Notes under the pieces: model-generated
Databases searched by the model: none
What the model saw: the letters and a program-made list of their open reading frames with translations, nothing else
What the model was told of the DNA's origin: nothing
Made by a program: the position numbers and the translations under genes
Shown: positions 56,725 to 64,000 of the stretch, piece after piece
Layout: each line of letters opens with the position of its first letter
Position numbering within the stretch: position 1 is the stretch's first letter
NCBI RefSeq assembly: GCF_028550595.1
Contig: NZ_JAQQGN010000006.1
Coordinates: 1 to 64,000, forward strand
Direction of reading: 5' to 3'
Length of the DNA stretch: 64,000 bases
From: Luteimonas sp. BLCC-B24
GTDB taxonomy: Bacteria > Pseudomonadota > Gammaproteobacteria > Xanthomonadales > Xanthomonadaceae

Positions 56725-59193
56725 GTGCGCCCTGCCCTACGCCTGCTGCCTCTTCCGTTCTGCATCGCCGTCTCGCTGAGTGCCCACGCCGACGAGGCGC
56801 TGCGTCCCAACTACTGGGCGCTGTGCCCGATCGAAGATGCGGTTCCGGCCTTCGCCGACGCCCAGGCGCCGGTGGGATCGGTCGAGGATCGCGAGAACCA
56901 GCCGACCAACATCGACGGCAACCAGTTCGAAGGCCTGGCCGGCATCGACAGCGACTTCACCGGCAACGTCACCGGCGATGTGACCCTGCGCCGCGGCGAC
57001 CAGTTCCTCGGAACCGACGATCTGCAGTTCTCGCAGGAGGACGGCACCTTCGTCGCCGACGGCAATGTGCGCTACCAGGATTCGGGGCTGCGCGTGATCG
57101 CCGACCGGGTGGAAGGCGACACGCTCGCCGAGTCCTACCGCATGGACAACGTGCGCTACCAGCTCACCGCCCGGCGCGGCAACGGCGGCGCGGACCGCAT
57201 CCGGATGGACGGCAGCGTCGGTGCGCTGCTCGGCTCGACGTATTCCACCTGCACGCCGAGCGACCGCTGGTGGGAGCTCAAGGCCGGCCAGATCGACATC
57301 GACACCGACATGGGCATGGGCACCGCGCGCAACGCGACCCTGCGCGTCGGCAAGGTGCCGGTGCTGTACGTGCCCTGGTTCCGCTTTCCCATCGACGAAC
57401 GCCGCCTCTCGGGCCTGCTGTTTCCGCGCATCTCGCAGTCGGGCCGCAACGGCTTCGACTACACGCAGCCGATCTATCTCAACCTCGCGCCGCAGTTCGA
57501 CATGACCCTCGAGCCGCGTTTCATGAGCCGGCGCGGCGTGCAGCTGGGCACCGAGTTCCGCTTCCAGACCGAACGCACGCGCGGCGAACTGGACGTGGCC
57601 TATCTGCCGTCCGACAAGCTCGCCCGTCGCGAGCGCGAGCTGGAGGAGGAGCAGGTGCCGATCGTCGAGAACCGGCGCAAGGACGATCGCGCGTTCCTGA
57701 GTTTCGGCGGGTCGTGGGACATCAATCCGACCTGGCAGGGCCGCACCAACCTCACCTGGATGAGCGATCCCCGCTACCTCGAGGATTCGAGCAACAACGT
57801 CGACGGCATTTCCTCGGTCAACGCCCTGAGCCAGCTCGGCGTGTTCGGCCAGGGCACTTCGGGGGACCTGGGCTACTGGAACGCCAGCGTGCTGGCCGAC
57901 TATCAGCTGCTGACCGATTACACGCTGCCCGAGGCGGTGCTGCCCTACAACCGGCTGCCGCATGCCTCCTTCACCTGGCAGCGGCCCTATGGCCGCTGGA
58001 TCAACGCCGGTGTCGACGCGACGGCCACCCGGTTCTCGCACCTCGACGATGCGGCACGTCCGGGGGGCAGCCGTGTCGATCTCAAGCCTTACGTGTCGAT
58101 GCCGTTCGAAGGGGCGGCCTGGTTCGTGCGGCCGACCGTCGCGTACCGCCAGACCAACTATTCATTGGACCGCGTGCTGGCAGACCGCATCGCCGAGCAG
58201 CGCGCACGTGCCGAACTGGGCATTCCGGGTGGCGTCCCCGTGCCCGCGGACACCCTCGCGCTGTACCGCAACACCTCGCCCAGCCGCGGCCAGCCGATCG
58301 GCTCGATCGACGCCGGCCTGTTCTTCGACCGCAATACGCGCTGGCGCGGCGAGGACTACCTGCACACGCTGGAACCGCGGCTGTTCTATCTGAACTCGCC
58401 CTACCGTGACCAGTCCGCGCTGCCGCTGTTCGATACCACGCCGCTGACCTTCGGCTGGGGCCAGCTGTTCCGTGACAACCGCTATTCGGGCGCCGACCGC
58501 CAGGCCGACGCCAACCAGGTCACGATGGCGGTCAGCACGCGCCTGATCCGCGAATCCGACGGCCTGGAAAAGCTCTCCGCCAGCCTCGGCCAGATCGTCT
58601 ACCTGTCCGATTCCCGGGTGACGATCCCCGGGGAAGCGCAGGTCGAGCAGGGCCGCTCGGCCTGGGTCAGCGATGCGACCTACGCCATCAACGACCGCTG
58701 GACGGTCAGCGCCGGCTACCAGTGGGATCCGAAGTTCCGCCGCGAAGACCTGATGTCGCTGCGCTCGCGCTATCTGATCGGTGACGAGGGCATCGTCAAC
58801 TTCGCCTACCGCCGCCGCGCCGATCTGATCGAGCAGGCCGACCTGTCGTTCCTGTATCCGGTCAGTCCGGCCTGGAGCCTGGTCGGCCGTTACTACTACT
58901 CGTTCACCGACCACCGTCTGCTCGAAGCCGTCGCCGGCGTGCAGTGGGACAGCTGCTGTCTGGCGGCCCGCGTCGTCGGGCGCCGCTACGTGCGCAACCG
59001 CCAGGGCGAGCTGAACAACGCCATCATGTTCGAGCTCGAACTCAAGGGTCTGGGCTCGGCCGGCCCCGACACGGAGGACCGTTTGCGCCGTGCTATTCTC
59101 GGCTATTACCGCGACGACCTCTATCTCGTGCCGCCGTCCGAGCTGCGCAACAGCGACGACGTGGAAACCCTCACTCCCGGCCTGAGCCAATGA
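56725..59193 (+). CDS. lptD: LPS-assembly outer-membrane protein LptD
   Basis: An 822-residue protein: signal peptide (1-22), LptA-like beta-jellyroll (about 60-200, VTLRRGDQFLGTDDLQFS ... RVEGDTL), then the C-terminal 26-strand barrel. The four Cys that form the interdomain disulfides are present: WALCPIE (Cys34), TYSTCTPS, and the adjacent pair DSCCLA near the C-terminus. It inserts LPS in the outer membrane with LptE. The GTG start gives the signal peptide directly. It overlaps surA by 4 nt; SurA helps fold LptD, so the coupling makes biological sense. Confidence 0.97.
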   Translation: MRPALRLLPLPFCIAVSLSAHADEALRPNYWALCPIEDAVPAFADAQAPVGSVEDRENQPTNIDGNQFEGLAGIDSDFTGNVTGDVTLRRGDQFLGTDDLQFSQEDGTFVADGNVRYQDSGLRVIADRVEGDTLAESYRMDNVRYQLTARRGNGGADRIRMDGSVGALLGSTYSTCTPSDRWWELKAGQIDIDTDMGMGTARNATLRVGKVPVLYVPWFRFPIDERRLSGLLFPRISQSGRNGFDYTQPIYLNLAPQFDMTLEPRFMSRRGVQLGTEFRFQTERTRGELDVAYLPSDKLARRERELEEEQVPIVENRRKDDRAFLSFGGSWDINPTWQGRTNLTWMSDPRYLEDSSNNVDGISSVNALSQLGVFGQGTSGDLGYWNASVLADYQLLTDYTLPEAVLPYNRLPHASFTWQRPYGRWINAGVDATATRFSHLDDAARPGGSRVDLKPYVSMPFEGAAWFVRPTVAYRQTNYSLDRVLADRIAEQRARAELGIPGGVPVPADTLALYRNTSPSRGQPIGSIDAGLFFDRNTRWRGEDYLHTLEPRLFYLNSPYRDQSALPLFDTTPLTFGWGQLFRDNRYSGADRQADANQVTMAVSTRLIRESDGLEKLSASLGQIVYLSDSRVTIPGEAQVEQGRSAWVSDATYAINDRWTVSAGYQWDPKFRREDLMSLRSRYLIGDEGIVNFAYRRRADLIEQADLSFLYPVSPAWSLVGRYYYSFTDHRLLEAVAGVQWDSCCLAARVVGRRYVRNRQGELNNAIMFELELKGLGSAGPDTEDRLRRAILGYYRDDLYLVPPSELRNSDDVETLTPGLSQ

Positions 59194-60509
59194 AGACACT
59201 GATCCGTTCCCTCGCGGCGGCCGCCGTGCTGTTCGCCGCCACCGCCCAGGCGCAGGACCTGCAGCCCCTGGACCGCATCGCCGCCGTCGTCGACGAGGAC
59301 GTGATCCTCGCCAGCGAACTCGAGCGCGCGGTGGCCAACATCCGCGCCCAGTACGCCACGCGCCAGGACCAGCTGCCGCCGCAGCAGATCCTCGAACGGC
59401 AGGTGCTCGAGCGCCTGATCATCCTGCGCCTGCAGACCGCGCGTGCCGCCCAGACCGGCGTGCGCGTCAGTGACCAGGACGTCGACCAGGCGATCGCGGC
59501 GATCGCCCAGCAGAACAACTTCACGATGGATCAGCTGCGTCAGCAGCTGGCCGGTGACGGCATGTCCTTCGACGATTTCCGGGCGTCGCTGCGCGACGAG
59601 CTGATGATCCAGCGCATGCGCCAGCGCTTCGCGCAGACGCGCATCTCGGTCAGCGATGCCGAGGTCGATGCGGCGCTGTCGGCCCAGGCCACCGGCGCCC
59701 AGTACCGGCTCGCGCATATCCTGGTCGCGCTGCCCGAGGGCGCGACCCCCGAGCAGATCCAGATCGGCCAGCAGAAGATCGACGGCATCAAGGGCCTGCT
59801 CGACCGCAACGAGATGGAATTCTCGGCCGCCGCGGTGCGCTATTCCGACAGTCCCAATGCGCTGGAAGGCGGCGACCTCGGCTGGCGCCGCAGCGACGAG
59901 ATTCCGGCCGCGTTCGCCACCGCGGTCACCTCGCTGCAGCCCGGTCAGATCATCGGCCCGATCCGTGGCCCGAGCGGCTTCCAGCTGCTGCAGCTCGTCG
60001 ATGTACGCGACGCGGCGCAGGCCGGGGGCGCGACGGTGACCGAGTTCCAGGCGCGCCACATCCTGATCCGCGCCGGCGCGGGCGACGACGGCGCTGCCAA
60101 GGCGCGGGCCGATGCGCTTCGGGCGCGGGTTGCCGGCGGTGCGGACTTCGCCGAGATCGCCCGTGAGAATTCCGAGGACGCCAGCACGCGCGGTACCGGC
60201 GGCGACCTCGGCTGGTTCACCCAGGACGAGTTCGGCCCCGACTTCGGCAGCCAGGTCGCCGCGCTCGGCGACGGCGCGGTGTCGCAGCCGTTCCGCACCC
60301 AGGCCGGCTGGCACATCGTCCAGCGCATGGCCACCCGGCAGTCCGCGGGCAACGACAACAACCAGCGTGCCCAGGCCCGCGAAGCGATCGGCCAGCGCAA
60401 GCTCGAGGACGAGTGGGACCGCTACGTGCGCGAGTTGCGCGGCGAAGCCTACGTGAGCATCCGCATCGGCCCGAATGCCGATCCCGAGGTCGTGGGCACC
60501 GGCGGGTGA
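59190..60509 (+). CDS. surA: Periplasmic chaperone / peptidyl-prolyl isomerase SurA
   Basis: A 439-residue protein: signal peptide (1-22, ending TAQAQD), N-terminal chaperone domain (about 25-170), two parvulin domains (about 175-275 and 290-385) with QYRLAHILVAL and FQARHILIRA, and a C-terminal helix. It guides outer-membrane proteins, including LptD, to the BAM complex. It overlaps lptD as ATGA. Confidence 0.97.
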   Translation: MKTLIRSLAAAAVLFAATAQAQDLQPLDRIAAVVDEDVILASELERAVANIRAQYATRQDQLPPQQILERQVLERLIILRLQTARAAQTGVRVSDQDVDQAIAAIAQQNNFTMDQLRQQLAGDGMSFDDFRASLRDELMIQRMRQRFAQTRISVSDAEVDAALSAQATGAQYRLAHILVALPEGATPEQIQIGQQKIDGIKGLLDRNEMEFSAAAVRYSDSPNALEGGDLGWRRSDEIPAAFATAVTSLQPGQIIGPIRGPSGFQLLQLVDVRDAAQAGGATVTEFQARHILIRAGAGDDGAAKARADALRARVAGGADFAEIARENSEDASTRGTGGDLGWFTQDEFGPDFGSQVAALGDGAVSQPFRTQAGWHIVQRMATRQSAGNDNNQRAQAREAIGQRKLEDEWDRYVRELRGEAYVSIRIGPNADPEVVGTGG

Positions 60510-60690
60510 GCGACGTGGGCCGCCACGCGCCGGATCGCCCCGCGATCCTCGCGCGGCGGTCCTGGTCCGTCCGGATGATGCGCGCGGGCCGAGGCGCATC
60601 GTTAGACGGGCACACGCCATCCGGTCCGGCGTCGCATGGCCCTCGCCGTGCGCCCCGGGCGGTGCGCCGGGCGCCCGCGTCGGCCGCCTC

Positions 60691-61671
60691 GTGAATCGCG
60701 TCCGACTGGCGCTGGTGCCCGGCGAGCCTGCAGGCATCGGACCCGAACTGTGCGTTCGCGCAGCCTGGCATGCCGCCGATGCGGACCTCGTCGTGATCGG
60801 CGACCGTGAGGTCCTGCTGCGCGCTGCGGACGCGATCGGCCGCCCGCTGGCCTTCGCCGATCCGGATGCGGCCGATGTGCCTGCCGGCACCCTGCGGCTG
60901 ATCGAGCAGCCGTTCGCGGCCAACACCGCCTTCGGCACTCCGGAACCCGCCAATGCGCACGGCGTCGTCGCGGCCCTGCTGCATGCCGCCCGCGGCTGCC
61001 GCGACGGGCGCTTCGACGGCATGGTGACCGGCCCGGTGCACAAGGCCGCGATCAACGCCGGCGGCGTCCCCTATACCGGCACCACCGAGTTGCTGGCCGA
61101 CGATGCCGGCTGCCCCGTGGTGATGATGCTCGCCAATCCCACGCTGCGCGTCGCGCTGGCGACCACCCACCTGCCGCTGCGTGCGGTGCCGGATGCGATC
61201 ACCGCGGAGGCGCTCGAACGGGTCCTGCGCATCCTCGACGGCGCGCTCCGCCGCGATTTCGGCCTGACCCAGCCGCGTATCGCCGTGCTCGGGCTCAACC
61301 CGCATGCCGGCGAGGACGGCCATCTGGGGCGGGAGGAAATCGAAACGATCAGCCCCACGCTCGAACGGCTGCGCCGCGACGGCCTGCACCTTGTCGGCCC
61401 GCTTCCCGCCGACACGGCCTTCCTGCCGGCGCGTCTGCGCGACGTGGACGCCGTGCTGGCGATGTATCACGACCAGGGCCTGCCGGTCCTGAAGTACAGC
61501 GGGTTCGAGTCGGCGGTGAACCTCACGCTCGGCCTGCCCTATCCACGCGTCGCGGTGGATCACGGCACGGCGCTCGAACTGGCCGGCACCGGCCGCGCCG
61601 ATCCGTCCAGCCTGTTCGCGGCGATCGACCAGTGCGCCGTGCTGGCCCGCCACCGCAGGTGTGCCCGGTGA
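60691..61671 (+). CDS. pdxA: 4-hydroxythreonine-4-phosphate dehydrogenase
   Basis: A 326-residue PdxA that supplies the precursor of pyridoxal phosphate. Typical text: [14 protein letters not shown] (start), [12 protein letters not shown], the metal-binding His in TTHLPLR and [11 protein letters not shown], and [18 protein letters not shown]. The GTG start at 60691 gives the normal opening; the 181 nt after surA hold no gene. It overlaps csaA's upstream in-frame GTG by 4 nt. Confidence 0.96.
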   Translation: MNRVRLALVPGEPAGIGPELCVRAAWHAADADLVVIGDREVLLRAADAIGRPLAFADPDAADVPAGTLRLIEQPFAANTAFGTPEPANAHGVVAALLHAARGCRDGRFDGMVTGPVHKAAINAGGVPYTGTTELLADDAGCPVVMMLANPTLRVALATTHLPLRAVPDAITAEALERVLRILDGALRRDFGLTQPRIAVLGLNPHAGEDGHLGREEIETISPTLERLRRDGLHLVGPLPADTAFLPARLRDVDAVLAMYHDQGLPVLKYSGFESAVNLTLGLPYPRVAVDHGTALELAGTGRADPSSLFAAIDQCAVLARHRRCAR

Positions 61672-61676
61672 GCGGC

Positions 61677-62015
61677 ATGGCCGTGATCGAGTGGACCGAT
61701 TTCACGCGGGTCGACCTGCGCGTCGGCCGAGTGCTCGCCGCCGAGCCGTTTCCCGCTGCGCGCCGCCCGGCCTACGTGCTGCACGTGGACTTCGGCCCCG
61801 AAATCGGCGTGCGCAAGTCCAGCGCGCAGATCACCGTGCATTACACGCCCGAGGCCCTGGTCGGACGCCTCGTCGTCGGCGTGGTCAATTTTCCGCCCAA
61901 GCAGATCGGTCCGCTGATGTCCGAATGCCTGATCACCGGCTTCCACGATGCCGACGGAGCCGTGCGTCTGTGCGTGCCCGACGGCGACATCGCCCCCGGC
62001 ACGCGATTGCTGTAA
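61677..62015 (+). CDS. csaA: CsaA-type tRNA-binding chaperone protein
   Basis: A 112-residue single-domain OB-fold protein of the tRNA-binding (Trbp111) family: [19 protein letters not shown], then GLPF-type core [14 protein letters not shown]. CsaA is linked to tRNA binding and protein export in Bacillus. ATG 61677 preferred; an in-frame GTG at 61668 overlaps the pdxA stop. An unusual member of the pdxA-ksgA cluster. Confidence 0.92.
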   Translation: MAVIEWTDFTRVDLRVGRVLAAEPFPAARRPAYVLHVDFGPEIGVRKSSAQITVHYTPEALVGRLVVGVVNFPPKQIGPLMSECLITGFHDADGAVRLCVPDGDIAPGTRLL

Positions 62016-62039
62016 CCCGAATTTCCGAGCACCGCCCGC

Positions 62040-62861
62040 ATGAGCCGACATCCGCCCCGTCCCGGCGCCTTCACCGAACCCCCGAAAAAATCGCTGGGTC
62101 AGAACTTCCTCCACGAACGCGGCGTCGTGGACCGCATCGTGCTGGCGATCGCGCCGCGTCCCGGCGAGCACATCGTCGAGATCGGCCCGGGCCAGGGCGC
62201 GATGACGTTCCCGCTGCTGGACCGGCACGGTGCACTGACCGCGATCGAGTTCGACCGCGACCTGCTCGAACCGCTGACCGCCCAAGCCGCCGCGCACGGT
62301 GCGCTGACCCTGGTCCACGCCAACGTGCTCGATGTCGACCTGACCGCACTGGCCGCAGGCACGCCGATCCGCCTGGTCGGCAACCTGCCCTACAACCTGT
62401 CCTCGCCGATCCTGTTCCACGCGCTGGCCCACGCGGCGGCCATCGTCGACATGCATTTCATGCTGCAGAAGGAAGTCGTCGAACGCATGGCGGCCGGCCC
62501 CGGCAGCAAGGTCTACGGCCGGCTGAGCGTGATGTTGCAGGCCTACTGCGAGGTCACGGCGCTGTTCACCGTCGGCCCGGGCGCGTTCCGACCGCCGCCG
62601 AAGGTCGACTCGGCGGTCGTGCGCCTGCGTCCGCGCGCGGCGGACACGGTCGGCATCGACGATCCGGCGCGATTCGCCGCGATCGTGCGTGCGGCCTTCG
62701 GACAACGCCGAAAGACCCTGCGCAACGCGCTGGGCGGTGTCGTCGACGCCGACACCATCACCGCCGCCGGCATCGACCCGCAGACACGCGCCGAACAGCT
62801 CGCGGTGGCGGATTTCGTGCGCCTCGCCAACACCGTGCCCGTCGAACCGGCCGCACAGTAG
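62040..62861 (+). CDS. rsmA: 16S rRNA dimethyladenosine transferase
   Basis: A 273-residue KsgA that dimethylates A1518 and A1519 of 16S r[13 protein letters not shown] at the N-terminus, SAM motif [11 protein letters not shown], catalytic NLPYNLS and the C-terminal helical domain with [12 protein letters not shown]. Lies 24 nt after csaA, followed by apaG. Confidence 0.97.
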   Translation: MSRHPPRPGAFTEPPKKSLGQNFLHERGVVDRIVLAIAPRPGEHIVEIGPGQGAMTFPLLDRHGALTAIEFDRDLLEPLTAQAAAHGALTLVHANVLDVDLTALAAGTPIRLVGNLPYNLSSPILFHALAHAAAIVDMHFMLQKEVVERMAAGPGSKVYGRLSVMLQAYCEVTALFTVGPGAFRPPPKVDSAVVRLRPRAADTVGIDDPARFAAIVRAAFGQRRKTLRNALGGVVDADTITAAGIDPQTRAEQLAVADFVRLANTVPVEPAAQ

Positions 62862-62899
62862 TCGAAGCATTCATGCCATGCCGCTACACTGGAGCGGCC

Positions 62900-63283
62900 A
62901 TGGACGAGACCGCCGACTACACCCTCGAAATCCAGATCGCGACGCGCTTCCTCGACGAGGAATCCAGGCCCGACGACGACCGGTACGTGTTCGCCTACAC
63001 GATCCGCATCCGCAACGTCGGGCGCCTGCCGGCGCAACTGGTCTCGCGCCACTGGATCATCACCGACGCCAACGGGCGGGTGGAGGAAGTGCGCGGCGAC
63101 GGCGTCGTCGGCGAGCAGCCGCGCCTGGAGCCCGGCGAAGACTTCACCTACACATCGGGCGCCGTCCTCGCCACGGCGGTCGGCACGATGGAAGGCAGCT
63201 ACGACATGATCGGCGACGACGGCGCACATTTCGATGCGCCGATTCCGCCGTTCACGCTCTCCGTCCCGCGAACCCTGCACTGA
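62900..63283 (+). CDS. apaG: ApaG (Co2+/Mg2+ efflux-associated protein)
   Basis: A 127-residue FnIII-fold protein: [17 protein letters not shown], then [19 protein letters not shown] and [10 protein letters not shown]. Function is still unclear; it is nearly always next to apaH and ksgA. A -10-like TACACT at 62885-62890, with GGAG between it and the ATG, may give extra expression. The stop overlaps the apaH start by one base (TGATG). Confidence 0.96.
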   Translation: MDETADYTLEIQIATRFLDEESRPDDDRYVFAYTIRIRNVGRLPAQLVSRHWIITDANGRVEEVRGDGVVGEQPRLEPGEDFTYTSGAVLATAVGTMEGSYDMIGDDGAHFDAPIPPFTLSVPRTLH

Positions 63284-64000
63284 TGGCTGTCTGGGCCATC
63301 GGCGACCTGCAGGGCTGCTACGACCCCACCCGGCGTCTGCTCGACGCGATCCGTTTCGATCCCGCGCAGGACCGGCTGTGGTTCTGCGGCGATCTGGTCA
63401 ACCGCGGCGGCGAATCGATCGAGACGCTGCGTCTGGTGCATTCGCTGCGCGAGAACGTGGTCAGCGTGCTCGGCAACCACGACCTGTCGCTGCTCGCGAT
63501 CGCCCAGCGGCGCGAGGAAGACCAGCGCAAGGTCAACGCCGACCTGCAGGGCGTGCTGTTCGCGCACGACCGCGACGTGCTGCTCGACTGGCTGCGTACC
63601 TGCCCGCTGCTGCACGTCGACCGCGCGCTCGGCTGGATGATGCTGCATGCCGGCCTCGCGCCGCGCTGGACCACCCAGCTGGCGCAGAAGCACGCCGGCG
63701 AGATCGAGCACAAGCTGCGCAGCGGCGGCTATCGCAAGCTGCTGCGCAACATGTACGGCGACCGGCCGGCGTGGTCGCCGAACCTCGCCGGTCCGGACCG
63801 TGACCGCGCGATCATCAACATCTTCACCCGCATGCGCTATTGCGCCCCGAAGGGTCGCATCGCGTTCGAGGAAAAGGGACCGCCCGGCACCCAGCAGCCG
63901 GGCCTCTACCCGTGGTACGAGGTGCCGGGACGCGCCGAGCGCGATCTCAAGATCGTCTGCGGCCACTGGTCGACACTCGGCCTGTTCATCGGCCACGGCG
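63283..64000 (+). CDS. apaH: Bis(5'-nucleosyl)-tetraphosphatase, symmetrical (partial)
   Basis: The first 239 residues of ApaH, running off the window. Metal-binding phosphatase motifs GDLQGCY, GDLVNRGG and LGNHD, then CGHW. It cleaves Ap4A to two ADP and removes Np4 caps from RNA. Last gene of the lptD-surA-pdxA-csaA-ksgA-apaG-apaH series. Confidence 0.97.
   Translation, partial: MAVWAIGDLQGCYDPTRRLLDAIRFDPAQDRLWFCGDLVNRGGESIETLRLVHSLRENVVSVLGNHDLSLLAIAQRREEDQRKVNADLQGVLFAHDRDVLLDWLRTCPLLHVDRALGWMMLHAGLAPRWTTQLAQKHAGEIEHKLRSGGYRKLLRNMYGDRPAWSPNLAGPDRDRAIINIFTRMRYCAPKGRIAFEEKGPPGTQQPGLYPWYEVPGRAERDLKIVCGHWSTLGLFIGHG

Overview
The window is high-GC chromosomal DNA with dense, short-spaced genes and many ATGA or GTGA overlaps. 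Gene order and protein content point to a gamma-proteobacterium of the Xanthomonadaceae, most like the Lysobacter/Luteimonas branch. The main clues are lptD-surA-pdxA-ksgA-apaG-apaH, hemA-prfA beside the lolB-ispE-tRNA-Gln-prs-rplY-pth-ychF block, ahpC-ahpF-oxyR, and a secreted lysyl endopeptidase next to a subtilisin with C-terminal PPC domains. No rRNA, IS element, phage or CRISPR array is visible. This reads as core genome with a few lineage-specific islands of function.

Layout. 1-560: start of tuf behind tRNA-Tyr, tRNA-Gly and tRNA-Thr under a strong promoter, all minus. 629-8783 (minus): isoaspartyl peptidase, ychF, pth, rplY, prs, tRNA-Gln, ispE, lolB and a TPR protein. 8877-12993 (plus): hemA, prfA, then a tight moaB/XRE regulator/PPK2 operon. 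13276-16782: TlpA-like thioredoxin and YihY (minus), then wrbA, a DUF2069 protein and a one-domain asparaginase (plus). 16831-21960 (minus): a protease locus with a subtilisin, a free-standing S8-propeptide lipoprotein and a lysyl endopeptidase. 22056-28039: sufT, then the proton-translocating transhydrogenase genes (pntAA, pntAB, pntB), interrupted by an ECF-sigma module on the opposite strand and by an extra membrane protein. 28111-32688: two tandem DUF1631 paralogues. 32758-38036: nitroreductase, 5'-3' exonuclease, NUDIX, PhnA-like, prolyl aminopeptidase, prmC and an esterase lipoprotein. 38260-41711: peroxide defence (ahpC, ahpF, oxyR). 41818-50664: rnk, msrA, a DMT transporter, a GGDEF protein, glnS, a Cys-rich lipoprotein, a deaminase, rlmM and a tail-anchored coiled-coil protein. 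51005-56532: DUF808, two ubiquinone hydroxylases, a BtuM-type cobalamin transporter with its adenosyltransferase, and an HDAC-like enzyme. 56725-64000: lptD-surA-pdxA-csaA-ksgA-apaG-apaH.

Most interesting part. The two secreted proteases share a promoter architecture: TTG-type -35, 18-bp spacer, -10 TAGCGT, inside a 17-bp motif CTGTC-N3-TAGCGTCAG. The lysyl endopeptidase mRNA has a leader of about 200 nt that ends in a textbook intrinsic terminator 31 nt before the start codon. Between the two proteases lies a 138-residue lipoprotein that is essentially only the S8 propeptide (inhibitor I9-like) domain. Together these suggest a co-regulated secreted-protease unit with a leader-terminator switch and its own membrane-bound inhibitor or chaperone.

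Other structure worth checking: a dispersed GTGATTGGTGATTCG-type repeat whose three copies each overlap a stop codon; several genes with a -10 hexamer 6-7 nt before the start codon, which suggests leaderless mRNAs; and structured RNA between ahpC and ahpF and between prs and rplY.
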